A DNA stretch of 64,000 nt from Stappia sp. TSB10P1A (GTDB taxonomy: Bacteria; Pseudomonadota; Alphaproteobacteria; Rhizobiales; Stappiaceae): the NCBI RefSeq assembly GCF_900185725.1, contig NZ_FYAU01000032.1:116331-180330 (forward strand). The letters are read 5' to 3'. The position numbers and the translations under genes are program-made. How positions within the stretch are numbered: position 1 is the first letter of the stretch; each line of letters begins with the position of its first letter. The notes below the pieces were generated by a model. The model was not told the DNA's origin and did not search any database. It saw only the letters and a list, made by a program, of their open reading frames with translations. Positions 9,772-18,337 of the stretch are shown piece by piece.

Positions 9772-9931
9772 CGGGACATCCTTCAAGACCATCGATCGCT
9801 CGAAGCGACGACGCCCATATCAACCCGGACCGTTTGCGCAGTGTGGAGGTTTTATGGAGACTTGATGGACGAGAGGCCAAAGCACTCGACGGCAGTCGCT
9901 ACGGATGGCATCCCTTGAGCAGGAGAACGCC
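9772..9931. promoter_or_regulatory. Divergent promoter region, efflux operon / two-component system
   Basis: This 160-bp gap separates the minus-strand adaptor-pump operon from the plus-strand response regulator gene and must hold both promoters. By analogy with AdeR, the adjacent regulator probably binds here. No clear direct repeat was found by eye. Confidence 0.4.
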
Positions 9932-10615
9932 ATGGCCGCCCTTGTCCTGATTGCCGAAGACGACGAAGAAATCGCTTCTATCCTGGACGCCTACCTCCAG
10001 CGGGAGGAGTTCAGGACCGTGCTCGCCCGCGACGGCCGCACCGCCCTCGATCTCCATCTCGCTTTGAAGCCGGATCTCGTCCTGTTGGATGTGAACATGC
10101 CCCGTCTCGACGGCTGGGAAGTCCTGGCGGAACTTCGCCGGCGCGGCACCACCCCAGCCATCATGATCACTGCGCTCGACAAGGATATCGACCGCCTTCA
10201 AGGTCTTCGCATCGGCGCTGACGATTACGTCGTCAAACCGTTCAATCCGATTGAGGTTGTGGCGCGCGCCAAGGCCGTGCTCCGGCGCTCGGGGCTGGCG
10301 ACGGCGGGCGGCGTTCTGCGCGTGGGCGATCTCTCCATCGATCTCGATGGCTATCAGGCGAGCTTCGGGACCGGCAGCGAGGCCAGGCCGCTGGCGCTGA
10401 CCCTGACCGAGTTCCGCATCCTCGCCCATATGGCGCGCAATCCCGGCAAGGTGTTTACGCGCGGCGAGCTTGTCGATGCTTGCCTCCCCGGATCGGACGC
10501 CCTGGACCGGACGGTGGACAGCCACCTCAGCAAGCTGCGCAAGAAGCTCGAACAGGCAGGGGCACACGGGCTCCTGCCCGGCGTTCGCGGCATCGGCTAC
10601 AGATTGTCGGCGTGA
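9932..10615 (+). CDS. OmpR-family response regulator (AdeR/BaeR-like)
   Basis: About 227 residues. The receiver domain (1-115) has the acidic pocket AEDDEE, the phospho-acceptor Asp in DLVLLDVNMP and the conserved Lys in DDYVVKPFN. A winged-helix DNA-binding domain follows, with LTLTEFRILAHMARNPGKVFTR and the C-terminal GIGYRL. The start at 9932 (MAALVLIAEDD) follows CAGGAG. The sensor kinase gene begins two bases after its stop codon. It is divergent from the RND efflux operon and most likely controls that operon. Confidence 0.92.
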   Translation: MAALVLIAEDDEEIASILDAYLQREEFRTVLARDGRTALDLHLALKPDLVLLDVNMPRLDGWEVLAELRRRGTTPAIMITALDKDIDRLQGLRIGADDYVVKPFNPIEVVARAKAVLRRSGLATAGGVLRVGDLSIDLDGYQASFGTGSEARPLALTLTEFRILAHMARNPGKVFTRGELVDACLPGSDALDRTVDSHLSKLRKKLEQAGAHGLLPGVRGIGYRLSA

Positions 10616-10617
10616 CG

Positions 10618-11748
10618 ATGGACGCGCGCACTGGGCTGAGCCGTCAGATCCTTATCGCCATGTCAGCGATCACCGTCCTGGCTGGCATCCTCGTGTTCTT
10701 CGGCACCTATCTCATCTACTCGGTTTTCGTCGCCGTCTATCCATTGCCGGAAGCGGATGGCTGGCTGACATCGCTTGACCTCGTGATCTTTGCCGTGTTG
10801 GTCCTCGTCACCCTTCCGATTGCCGCCTTGGTGGCGCTGCGGCTCGCGCGCCGCATCCTCGATCCGTTGGAGTCGCTGGCCCGCAGCGCTCGCCAGATCG
10901 CCGCTGGCGACCTGTCGGCCCGGGCTACGGCAAGCGACAAGGCGCTGGGCGAAACGGCCTCACTCGTCGGCGACTTCAACACGATGGCGCAGCGACTGCA
11001 GGACATGGCCGCCGACATGGCGCTGTGGAACGCGACGATCGCACACGAACTGCGTACACCGCTGACCATCCTCAAGGGGCGCCTCCAGCGGATCATCGAC
11101 GGGGTGTTCGAACCGGACGAGCCCACGCTTCGACGGCTGATCCTTCAGGTCGACGGCCTCGCCCGATTGGTCGAGGATCTGCGCACGGTGACGCTTGCCG
11201 ATAGCGGCCATCTCGATCTCCGTATCGTGCCGACCCGCCTGGCCCAGGAGGTCGAGGAAATCGCCGCGCTCCTATTGCCCGATCTGGCTTCAAGCGGTTT
11301 CGATCTGGCGCTCGACCTCGACGACATCGTTGTCGACGCGGATGTGACACGCGTGCGCCAGGCGGTTCTCGCCCTGATCTCGAATGCGCGGCGCCACGCC
11401 ATCCGGGGCACGATCACCATCAGCCTGAAGGCGGTTAACGGAACAGCGGTGCTCGCCATCTCCGACCAAGGACCAGGCATCGACACCGATCTAGTCGGCC
11501 GGGTGTTCGACCCGTTCGTGCGCGGCGATCCCGAGCGTGCGAAGGAAACTGGAGGAAACGGGCTCGGTCTCTCCGTCGTGCGCGCGGTCATGGAGGCGCA
11601 TGGGGGAAATCTTCGGTACAGGACCGCGCCAGGCGGCGGCGCACTCTTCGAGATGGATTTTGCAGCATCCAAGGAAAAGCGCTCTGCCTTTGAGGCGTGT
11701 AGCTCGCTGGCTCGTAGCAGTGTCACCGACCCGCGCACCCGTTCTTAG
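10618..11748 (+). CDS. Sensor histidine kinase (AdeS/BaeS-like)
   Basis: 376 residues with two membrane helices near the N-terminus (about 14-36 and 58-80) enclosing only a short periplasmic loop, then a HAMP linker (ARRILDPLESLARSARQIAAGDL). The phospho-acceptor motif IAHELRTPLTIL follows, and then the ATP-binding domain with ISNARRHA (N box), SDQGPGID (G1), VFDPFVRG (F box) and GGNGLGLSVV (G2). The short sensor loop suggests detection within or at the membrane. It pairs with the response regulator immediately upstream and is convergent with the guaA side, ending about 130 bases before the ICE. Confidence 0.92.
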   Translation: MDARTGLSRQILIAMSAITVLAGILVFFGTYLIYSVFVAVYPLPEADGWLTSLDLVIFAVLVLVTLPIAALVALRLARRILDPLESLARSARQIAAGDLSARATASDKALGETASLVGDFNTMAQRLQDMAADMALWNATIAHELRTPLTILKGRLQRIIDGVFEPDEPTLRRLILQVDGLARLVEDLRTVTLADSGHLDLRIVPTRLAQEVEEIAALLLPDLASSGFDLALDLDDIVVDADVTRVRQAVLALISNARRHAIRGTITISLKAVNGTAVLAISDQGPGIDTDLVGRVFDPFVRGDPERAKETGGNGLGLSVVRAVMEAHGGNLRYRTAPGGGALFEMDFAASKEKRSAFEACSSLARSSVTDPRTRS

Positions 11749-11821
11749 CCCTGAGACCACGGCAGCTTGACTTGTGGAAGATTTGAGCGCTGACAGAAGG
11801 CTGGTTGGAATTACCCTGCAC

Positions 11822-11882
11822 TTCAATGTGTTATGGCGTATCGGAGCGTAGAAATGGATACTGCCGGAGGGGCAAAAATCAC
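11822..11882. other. Sequence resembling the ICE right arm, left of attL
   Basis: TTCAATGTGTTAT at 11822 matches TTCAGTGCGTTAT at 53923 in 11 of 13 positions, and both blocks begin exactly 61 bases before the core TCCCACTCGA. This is what would be seen if an element with a similar right end sat immediately left of the ICE. The block lies downstream of the sensor kinase stop codon. The similarity is visible; the tandem-element reading is inference. Confidence 0.5.
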
Positions 11883-11892
11883 TCCCACTCGA
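11883..11892. other. attL core of the guaA-targeting ICE
   Basis: TCCCACTCGA is identical to the core within the 3' end of guaA at 53984-53993. Read on the minus strand with its flank (11879-11892), it gives ATCGAGTGGGAGTGA-like sequence, that is Glu-Trp-Glu-stop, the same last residues as the present GuaA (IEWE). It thus looks like a displaced guaA 3' end. No integrase gene is needed at this side; the integrase lies at the other end. Confidence 0.75.
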
Positions 11893-12115
11893 ATATTCTT
11901 TTCGCCCTAAGCATCTGACATATCTGCGAAAAATAATTTCAGCGGCTGAGTATACCGTGAAAGGTGCCGTCAAAAGCCTAGCCTTTTGATTTTTCTGGGT
12001 TTTCAGGAACGAACCTAGCTAGAAAAATTCTGTGAACTATCGGCATCTATCGGCCGCGTCGCAGTAAGGCATAGGCCACGAACGTCGAATCTGACGCGGC
12101 GATAAAGTACCGTCA
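11893..12115. other. ICE left arm with integrase arm-type repeats
   Basis: This non-coding stretch lies between attL and the first ICE gene. It carries ATACCGTGA (11952), GTGCCGTCA (11964) and TACCGTCA (12108), variants of ATACCGTCA, which occurs four times beside the integrase gene. Such repeats at both ends are typical of integrase or excisionase arm-binding sites. No gene is seen between 11749 and 12207. Confidence 0.5.
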
Positions 12116-12207
12116 AAACCGGCAAAATCAATACTTACACCTCGATCCTAGTTCGCTAGATCACGGGCGAGATCGAGCACATTGCATGGACGACAGAGGT
12201 TGAGAGG

Positions 12208-13545
12208 GTGAAGACAGTTTCTCGGGAAGAGCTTTACGAGCAGGTTTGGTCCAAACCCATGACCAAAGTTGCCGCAGACTATGGCGTTACGGGTACGGCG
12301 TTGAAGAAGACCTGCGATCGCCATCGCATTCCAACACCTGAACGTGGTTACTGGGCGAAGCTGGAACACGGCAAGCGGGTCAACAAGGAAGCACTACCGT
12401 CACTGACCGAACCTAACCTGGCTACGGTCAGGATATCGGGAAGCTCCGAGCAGCATCTGTCTCCTTCGGTCCGCGAAGCCAAGGAAAGAGCTAGAGACAG
12501 GCTTCACAAGCATGCCGCGGCTAAGCCGCTTCTGGTCCCTGCATCGCAACCGACGCTGAGCATCGATGAACCGCCGTGTCTCACTGCCACAAGGCGCGCG
12601 ATTTCAAAAGCGCGTCCCGACGACCGGGGTTTCGCGTCGGTTCGCTCGAAAGACGTTGTCCCGATCAAAATTGCTCCTGCTTCCATCGAACGGGGAATTC
12701 GGATTCTAAGCCAGTTGTTCACTCTTGCGGAAACCCAAGGCCATTTGCCGAAGGCGACTGAAGACGGGTTGGTGCTCATTGTCGAGAATGAGTCAATTGC
12801 GTTCGGCCTGGAGGAACAGCCCGAGAAGACGTTGCATCAACCAACAACCGCGGAATTGAAGCGGCGGGATGAACGGGCGCGCTGGGGCTACTCCACCGAT
12901 CCGTGGTCAAAGTACGACCAGTTTCCATCCGGCCGGCTCGCTATCGTCATTCACGCCAACCCATACGCAGGTCTTCGCCGCACTTACTCAGACGGAAAGA
13001 CGCAAACTCTGGAACGCATGCTGCCGGACATATTGGCAGGTTTCGTCGGGCACGCCGCCTACATTAGTGAGCGCAGGAGAGAATCCGACGAGCGGGAACG
13101 CCGGCACCGGGAGGCCGAGGCTCGACGCCAGCGTGAAGAGGCATTTAATAGCCGCGAGAAGCGCCGCATGGAGTTTGTGGATGCAGTCCATGAGCAACTG
13201 ACCCAACGGGACAAACTTACTGCAGTGCTGCATCATCTCGAAAATGGAACGTCTGAGGATGCTGCAAGAGTGAGTACAATGGCGACTTGGGTCCGGCAGC
13301 GTCTGAAACAGATTGATGCCCTGATCAGTCCCCATTTCCTCGACATTTCGGCGAGATCGTCGAAAGTCGATTTCGCCGAGCTAGGTCCAGAACAGGAAGC
13401 TGAAAGGGGCAGCTATTACTATTCTCCCCCCATCACCCTCCAACTCTGGTCTATCGACGAAGCAAAGGGGCTGGCCACCTCGTACTCGCCGCTGGAGTGG
13501 ACAGACGCCTTGGCCTTGCCGCTTGAGGGAGCCGACGAGGGATAG
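12208..13545 (+). CDS. Hypothetical ICE protein with N-terminal HTH-like segment
   Basis: 445 residues starting at a GTG (KTVSREELYEQVWSKPMTKVA), with AGAGG 7 bases upstream. The first 60 residues look like a helix-turn-helix (MTKVAADYGVTGTALKKTC followed by RIPTPERGYWAK), a pattern seen in a widespread uncharacterised protein of alphaproteobacterial mobile elements. A charged Arg/Glu-rich helical stretch follows at about 290-340 (ERRRESDERERRHREAEA). No enzymatic motif was found. It precedes the broken AbiEi gene and may be a regulator or part of an accessory locus. Confidence 0.7.
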   Translation: MKTVSREELYEQVWSKPMTKVAADYGVTGTALKKTCDRHRIPTPERGYWAKLEHGKRVNKEALPSLTEPNLATVRISGSSEQHLSPSVREAKERARDRLHKHAAAKPLLVPASQPTLSIDEPPCLTATRRAISKARPDDRGFASVRSKDVVPIKIAPASIERGIRILSQLFTLAETQGHLPKATEDGLVLIVENESIAFGLEEQPEKTLHQPTTAELKRRDERARWGYSTDPWSKYDQFPSGRLAIVIHANPYAGLRRTYSDGKTQTLERMLPDILAGFVGHAAYISERRRESDERERRHREAEARRQREEAFNSREKRRMEFVDAVHEQLTQRDKLTAVLHHLENGTSEDAARVSTMATWVRQRLKQIDALISPHFLDISARSSKVDFAELGPEQEAERGSYYYSPPITLQLWSIDEAKGLATSYSPLEWTDALALPLEGADEG

Positions 13546-13717
13546 GCCGCTCCGACTGGCTGCTACGAAGCCGCGGTTTTCAGCCATCAGAATCCGAGGA
13601 TTTGTGTCAAGGTAAAGGCTGCGGGTTTGCCAGATGCCAGATTTACTTACCTTTACGACGCTAAACGGGATATTTTCAAACTGGTCAACGGTTTGAAAGT
13701 GAGCGAGAAAGTTCATC

Positions 13718-14350
13718 ATGAGTGAGCAAAGCGAAGGAAAGCTAGAACAGCTGAGCGCCTCCTCCCAGAGAGCTGCTCGTCGATTCCGCGTGGCTCTCCG
13801 CGCACGACTATTCACCTCCCTGCGTACAAAATATGTCGCCTCAGGGTGGCTCGAACAGCCAGCACGCCGGGTCTATAGACGCCCCCGCGGGCAGTTGAGC
13901 TGGCAGCAGGTCGTTATCTCGCTCCAGACGATCCTCGACCATCGCCTTGCCGTTGGTGGCCGAAGAGCACTCGAACTGCAGGGCTATGCCCATTACGTCT
14001 CGCAAGGCGGTTCTAAGGTTTATCTTCACGACCCAACGAAGCCCCCGAACTGGCTCACTGCGCTGCCACTCAAGGAGCAATTCGTCTACCGCAATAGCGT
14101 GCCACTCTTCGGGAGGGACCTTGAGGACACTACCTTCCCTACCCTTGATCGGAAACACGCCAGCATACGCGACGACCGATCTTTCCAAGATGTCGGATTG
14201 CGCTCGCTTGCCTAGGGACAATGGGACTGGCCGCTGACGGTTTCGGCATCTGAGCGTGCGATCCTCGATCTTCTCGATGAACTGCCCGATCATGAAAGCT
14301 TCCATCAGGTCGATGTGCTGATGGAAGGATTGAGCGATCTTGCCCCGCGC
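13718..14350 (+). pseudogene. AbiEi-family antitoxin, disrupted
   Basis: The frame reads as an AbiEi-type (type IV) antitoxin: a winged-helix start, then YVASGWLEQPARRVYRRP, VGGRRALELQGYAHY and LPLKEQFVYRNSVPLF. At 14213-14215 a TAG interrupts LRSLA-stop-GQWDWPL, where relatives would be expected to have Trp. After the stop the same frame continues SASERAILDLLDELPDHESF to about 14350, where IS481-like sequence begins. Both a nonsense mutation and a truncation therefore inactivate it. No AbiEii nucleotidyltransferase toxin is found downstream, so the system is a remnant. Confidence 0.75.
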
Positions 14351-14853
14351 CGGTTGCCGGTGATGCGGTGGCCGACACCCGCGAAACGCGCCAGTTTCTT
14401 GATGTCGAGATGTAGGAGTTCGCCCGGCCGCTCGCGTTGATAGCGCCGCACCGGTTCCCTTCGGCACCAGCGCGGACAGCCGCCCGATCCGCATCCGCCA
14501 GCCCGCGACCGTGGAGCGGGCAAAGCCCAGCTGGGTGGCGATTTCCTCGCCGCTCAGCCGGTAGTCGCGGCGCAGGCGAGCCGCCAGTTCCCGCCAGAAC
14601 CGGCCGCCTCATCGCCTGCGGCGTGCGACCGGGAGGAGCGGTTCTCAAGGCCTGCCGCCTTTCTTGCCCGCCAGAGGGCGAGCCATTTGCGGGCCGTCCT
14701 TTCGCTGACGCCGAAGCCGGCCGCCACTTCGGCAACGGGCCGCTTCTCCTCGACGATCCGCCGAACCATCTCGGCTCGACCAAGCGGCGTCGTTCGCGTA
14801 TTCTGATGAGGGTTGTTCCTCCTCATATCCTGCGGTCGGTCGTGTCGCAACAA
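14351..14853 (-). pseudogene. IS481-family transposase remnant
   Basis: Minus-strand frames give the N-terminal half of an IS481 transposase in pieces. The helix-turn-helix part reads RRIVEEKRPVAEVAAGFGVS and ERTARKWLALWRARK, and a further frame has RPGELLHLDIKKLARF, which holds the first catalytic Asp. The frames are broken by shifts and the C-terminal catalytic part is absent. The remnant abuts and truncates the AbiEi gene. No intact inverted repeat pair was identified. Confidence 0.75.
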
Positions 14854-14981
14854 CCACCTTCAGGCTCTCACGGGCGATGAACAACCTCTCCAGAAACCAC
14901 ACCTAGCCATCATGAACTGCTCTCGGGCTTGATAAGGTCGAAATCGAGGTCGCATCCTGAAAACAGACGAAAAGGTCAAGC

Positions 14982-14998
14982 TCAGCCTGAGTGGCTGA
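14982..14998 (-). terminator. Short hairpin after the five-gene operon
   Basis: A 6-bp stem, TCAGCC / GGCTGA, with a 5-nt loop lies just downstream of the AAA ATPase stop codon on the minus strand, followed within 15 bases by CTTTT. It is a plausible but weak terminator. Confidence 0.3.
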
Positions 14999-15006
14999 TT
15001 CACCCG

Positions 15007-16176
15007 CTATGCTACACCACCTTCGCCAAGGACTTCTTCAAGTATCTCATTTTCATCAAGAAAATCCACGGAGACAAGTCCATCAGCCGGATCGTGTCCT
15101 GCAAGTCGCACTTCCTCGATAACTTGCTGCATCGTGGTGACGATCTTGCGCGGCGTTATTTCGGTGAGCTGAGATGCGATTGTCTCAATCGCTGTCTCTT
15201 CAAACGGGAAGAACTCCCGTTCGCCATCTGGATCAACGCGATTGCTATTGAGAATCTCACGTACGAACGCAACTGCATCGTCTTTATCTAGAACGACCAG
15301 TTCAATCTGGCGGTGAATACGGCCTAAAATGTAATCGAAGAACAGCACGGCGAGTTGCGATATTTCCGCTGAAAGCGCGATGACCATGCAGAAGCAATTT
15401 GGGCAATTATCATAGATATGGCGCAATATATCGTTAACCTCACGCGCCTCCTTGACGCTTGCACGCTCCAGATCATCCAGCTCATCTATAAAGAGATAGG
15501 CGGCTTTCTTAAACCGCCTCTTATTCGTGCTCGAAATCTCCATCTCGTGGACAAATAAGTTCACCAGTCTGGTGAAGATCATCATAGCCTGATAATCTGT
15601 AAGTGTTTTGGGCGCGATAAGTCTTAGGAAATCCTCTTCCTTCTGGCAGTGATAAAGTTCCTTGGCGAAATTATTGAGCTCAACAGGAGGTATTAATATC
15701 TCAATGACCTTTTCTGCGGGCACGTCATGACCAAGGCCATGAGCAGAGCGGCAAAATGAGATGCACTCGGTTAGAAAATTGTGATAGGCTTGCACATTCG
15801 CCATGAGGTCAGACTTGGCGACGATGTCGTCAAGGAATGCTCCGGCAAAGGTGAGCTTGCCTTTATCTTTACGCAGCGTCGGAATGAAGTAACAGACCGA
15901 GTCAAATACTGCCTTCTCTTCATGAAGTATACGGTTCTGTGCCCAGAGTAGGGCATGGGATTTCCCTGTCCCGTAGTTCCCATAGAGCATGAGAAAGTTA
16001 GCATTGCCGACCTGATCTGCCAGAGAACGTCTCAGGTATTTATCTAATTGTTTTTTCTGCTTTTCATAGCCAACCCAAATGCCTGCTCGCGGATCGGCCG
16101 CGAAGTTGGGGTTTGACCGGAACGGATTATCCTTAAGATTTGCTTTTTCGTAGTATACTCCAGGCTGCATCACCAT
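15007..16176 (-). CDS. AAA+ ATPase, last gene of the putative defence operon
   Basis: About 389 residues. Walker A is YGNYGTGKSHALL near residue 62, Walker B AYLFIDELDDLERAS near 229, followed by a sensor-like IALSAEIS and an arginine-rich LGRIHRQIELVVLDKDD. This resembles Orc/ExeA-type AAA+ proteins that act on DNA. The start is taken at 16176 (MVMQPGVYYEKAN), preceded by GGAG at good spacing; another ATG at 16200 is in frame. The start overlaps the end of the PLD nuclease gene, so translation is probably coupled. The DNA is visibly less GC-rich than the conjugation genes. Its role is likely nucleotide-dependent control or loading of the other operon proteins. Confidence 0.8.
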   Translation of the reverse strand: MVMQPGVYYEKANLKDNPFRSNPNFAADPRAGIWVGYEKQKKQLDKYLRRSLADQVGNANFLMLYGNYGTGKSHALLWAQNRILHEEKAVFDSVCYFIPTLRKDKGKLTFAGAFLDDIVAKSDLMANVQAYHNFLTECISFCRSAHGLGHDVPAEKVIEILIPPVELNNFAKELYHCQKEEDFLRLIAPKTLTDYQAMMIFTRLVNLFVHEMEISSTNKRRFKKAAYLFIDELDDLERASVKEAREVNDILRHIYDNCPNCFCMVIALSAEISQLAVLFFDYILGRIHRQIELVVLDKDDAVAFVREILNSNRVDPDGEREFFPFEETAIETIASQLTEITPRKIVTTMQQVIEEVRLAGHDPADGLVSVDFLDENEILEEVLGEGGVA

Positions 16177-17123
16177 TTTCCGTTCTCCAGTTTTTCCCAC
16201 TGCCCCCGTGCCAGAAACCGGCGCACGTCGGGTAGCTCATAGCCGTGCATCATCAGTTCCGCCACATACTCTTCCACAAAGCCCATCTCATTCTCCGGAA
16301 CCGAGTAGCACAGTTCTTCACTCCACGGCTGATTCCCAAGAGCCATCCCCATTGAGGTCAGATTTGATGAGCCGACAAGAATCAATGACGAATAATGATC
16401 GCCTTCGCGCAGCCCCGGCTCATAGCGGCGGTTCTCGTCAAAGACAAAGCAGTATAGCTTTGAGTGCAGCCGAGGATACACAAAGATGTTTACCTTCCTC
16501 TCTGCTAATTTCTCCATCCATTCAATTTTTTTATCCCTGGGCGGTGCGGTTATAAGTGAGACACTTGCCCCATCTTCGACTTGGTCGAGCAAAAGCTTCC
16601 CTAGAGGTTTGGTCGGCGCAAACAAATCTCCGTTCACGAAGGGAGTGACCAACCAGATATCCTTATGCGGCAGATTACGACGCGAAAATATCTCACGGTG
16701 AATTTGCGGATGCGGGAGGTTACGCTTAAAGCGGTTTAAAGGAGGCGATGCGCCAGCCGGACGTGCCCGAGTAGGCGCAGCAGCTAGGGTCGCCGCTATC
16801 TCAGGTCCGCCGTCATTTACGGGCACGGCCGCCTTCATGGCACCGTCAGCAGGCCCGTTCAATCGATCTTCGACGCTGTGTTCTCCGGCTCGGAATAGAT
16901 AGATGTTCTCGCCCTTGCGAAGGAAGATTACACGATATGCCGTTCGCTTGCGGCTCACATAACGAATCCAACCATCTTCTATCCCTTCATAAGGGTGGTC
17001 ATCCGAGTCGGGCCGGAAGCCACCGTCGGGCCGTATGGTCTTTTGCAGAACACGTCGCGCAAAGTGTGCGTCGTTGTGCTCTTGTAAATCAGCGATGAAA
17101 TCGGGAAGAAGAAATACTGGCAT
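16170..17123 (-). CDS. PLD-family nuclease with RelE/ParE-like N-terminal part
   Basis: About 317 residues. The C-terminal half is a phospholipase D-type nuclease domain with one HKD site, RLHSKLYCFVF, and the follow-on ILVGSSNLTSMGMA. The N-terminal 90 residues (MPVFLLPDFIADLQEH and TAYRVIFLRKGENIYLFRAG) resemble the core strand pattern of RelE/ParE-like toxins, which is inference by eye. The start at 17123 has AAGAGA upstream and lies two bases after the preceding stop codon; the frame is open further upstream but would overlap that gene. A nuclease between two ATPases in one operon suggests it is the effector of a defence system. Confidence 0.75.
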   Translation of the reverse strand: MPVFLLPDFIADLQEHNDAHFARRVLQKTIRPDGGFRPDSDDHPYEGIEDGWIRYVSRKRTAYRVIFLRKGENIYLFRAGEHSVEDRLNGPADGAMKAAVPVNDGGPEIAATLAAAPTRARPAGASPPLNRFKRNLPHPQIHREIFSRRNLPHKDIWLVTPFVNGDLFAPTKPLGKLLLDQVEDGASVSLITAPPRDKKIEWMEKLAERKVNIFVYPRLHSKLYCFVFDENRRYEPGLREGDHYSSLILVGSSNLTSMGMALGNQPWSEELCYSVPENEMGFVEEYVAELMMHGYELPDVRRFLARGQWEKLENGKW

Positions 17124-17125
17124 AC

Positions 17126-18337
17126 TTATCTCTTCATGCTCAAGGCGCCGCCAGTGTGTCTTGATTGCCGGAACGCAACACGGCGGTGGTCTCCTTTCTG
17201 CTCCGCGAGGATCGTAGCAGGAAGATCGAGCACGGCATCGCCGCGCGCGCAAGACAGGGCAATGGCTGATGGGTAGGCAATCGTGATCGGCAACTCCCGT
17301 CTCAGCATGGCTTTTCTCACATGCAAGCTGCGGAATACCTCCATCATGTTTCCAATCAACTTCACAACGGCATCCGGATCGCCGTCCGTCCGTGGTTTAA
17401 CGCGCAGACTGGCGTAGGCCCCTGCGAAGTCAACAAGGCAATCCCATAAGCTCTTTGTCGCTTCGCCGAACAGATCAGGTCGGAAGCCGGACCGCATCAA
17501 CTCGTAATCCATAGGCCAGTACGTGAAGCAGTCTTTCCCATCGATATATCCGCTTTGTCGAAGGCCATCGAGAAAATCGCCTCCGCGCTGTGTTAAGCCC
17601 TTCTCTTCGTCCCAAAGGCCGAGAGAAATTGCCCAATCTCGTCTGCGCGGTGGAACTTTGCGGAAGTAGTCCTCCGAAAATTCGATTCCATCGTCCTCAT
17701 CTGTACCCGATCCGCTAGCACGCTCAGGTTTCAGGGGCTCCGTGCGACGCAAAGACGTGACGGACTGACCAGTTCCCGCGCTTCCCTTGTTTTTCTCTTG
17801 GCGCTCAATCGTGATGACACGATTAATTCGCTGGGCATTAGCTCTTCCTTTGAAAATTTCGGCTGCATCCGCCCGCTTCTTCTGCATCATCGCGGTAAGA
17901 GTTTCCTTGATAGATTGTTCTTTAAAGCCAGCAAGCAGTAGATTGACAAAAATCTCGCCATCATTAGTGAGGATCGCCCATAGGAACAGGAAGTCTCGCG
18001 CAGCACGTTTTTCTTTGTCGTTGTCGAGCAGTTCAGAAGCGATAGCCATGGCGTCAAGGTTTTCCAACGCGAGCACGTCGCCAGAGGTTCGGTGGATCAG
18101 GCGCAGTGAATGGAAAAAATCTCCGATGTGCTTTTCCGCGCTCTTGTCGCGCCCCCAGCCCCCTTCGTACTTGCTGCCGGTGACAAGGTCATGCCAACTC
18201 GCGGCAGTGACATCTCGGTCCTGCAAATAGACTGAGTTCAAATCTTCTAGGCGCTCGGCGGTGTACTCCAAACCCACCGAATAGCCGATTTTGCGCAGGA
18301 AGATGGAGTAAGGGTCAGAATGGGCTGTAGCCGCCAT
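17126..18337 (-). CDS. Unknown protein, third gene of the putative defence operon
   Basis: 403 residues, not recognised. It starts AATAHSDPYSIFLRKIGYSV. It is mostly helical in appearance and has a low-complexity acidic linker (SGSGTDEDDGIEF) around residue 215. A segment after that (LGLWDEEKGLTQRGGDFLDGL) looks like a winged-helix element. No catalytic motif was seen. Its start overlaps the HerA-like gene by 23 bases and its end is two bases from the PLD nuclease start, so it is part of the same translationally coupled operon. It may be an adaptor or target-recognition subunit. Confidence 0.7.
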   Translation of the reverse strand: MAATAHSDPYSIFLRKIGYSVGLEYTAERLEDLNSVYLQDRDVTAASWHDLVTGSKYEGGWGRDKSAEKHIGDFFHSLRLIHRTSGDVLALENLDAMAIASELLDNDKEKRAARDFLFLWAILTNDGEIFVNLLLAGFKEQSIKETLTAMMQKKRADAAEIFKGRANAQRINRVITIERQEKNKGSAGTGQSVTSLRRTEPLKPERASGSGTDEDDGIEFSEDYFRKVPPRRRDWAISLGLWDEEKGLTQRGGDFLDGLRQSGYIDGKDCFTYWPMDYELMRSGFRPDLFGEATKSLWDCLVDFAGAYASLRVKPRTDGDPDAVVKLIGNMMEVFRSLHVRKAMLRRELPITIAYPSAIALSCARGDAVLDLPATILAEQKGDHRRVAFRQSRHTGGALSMKR

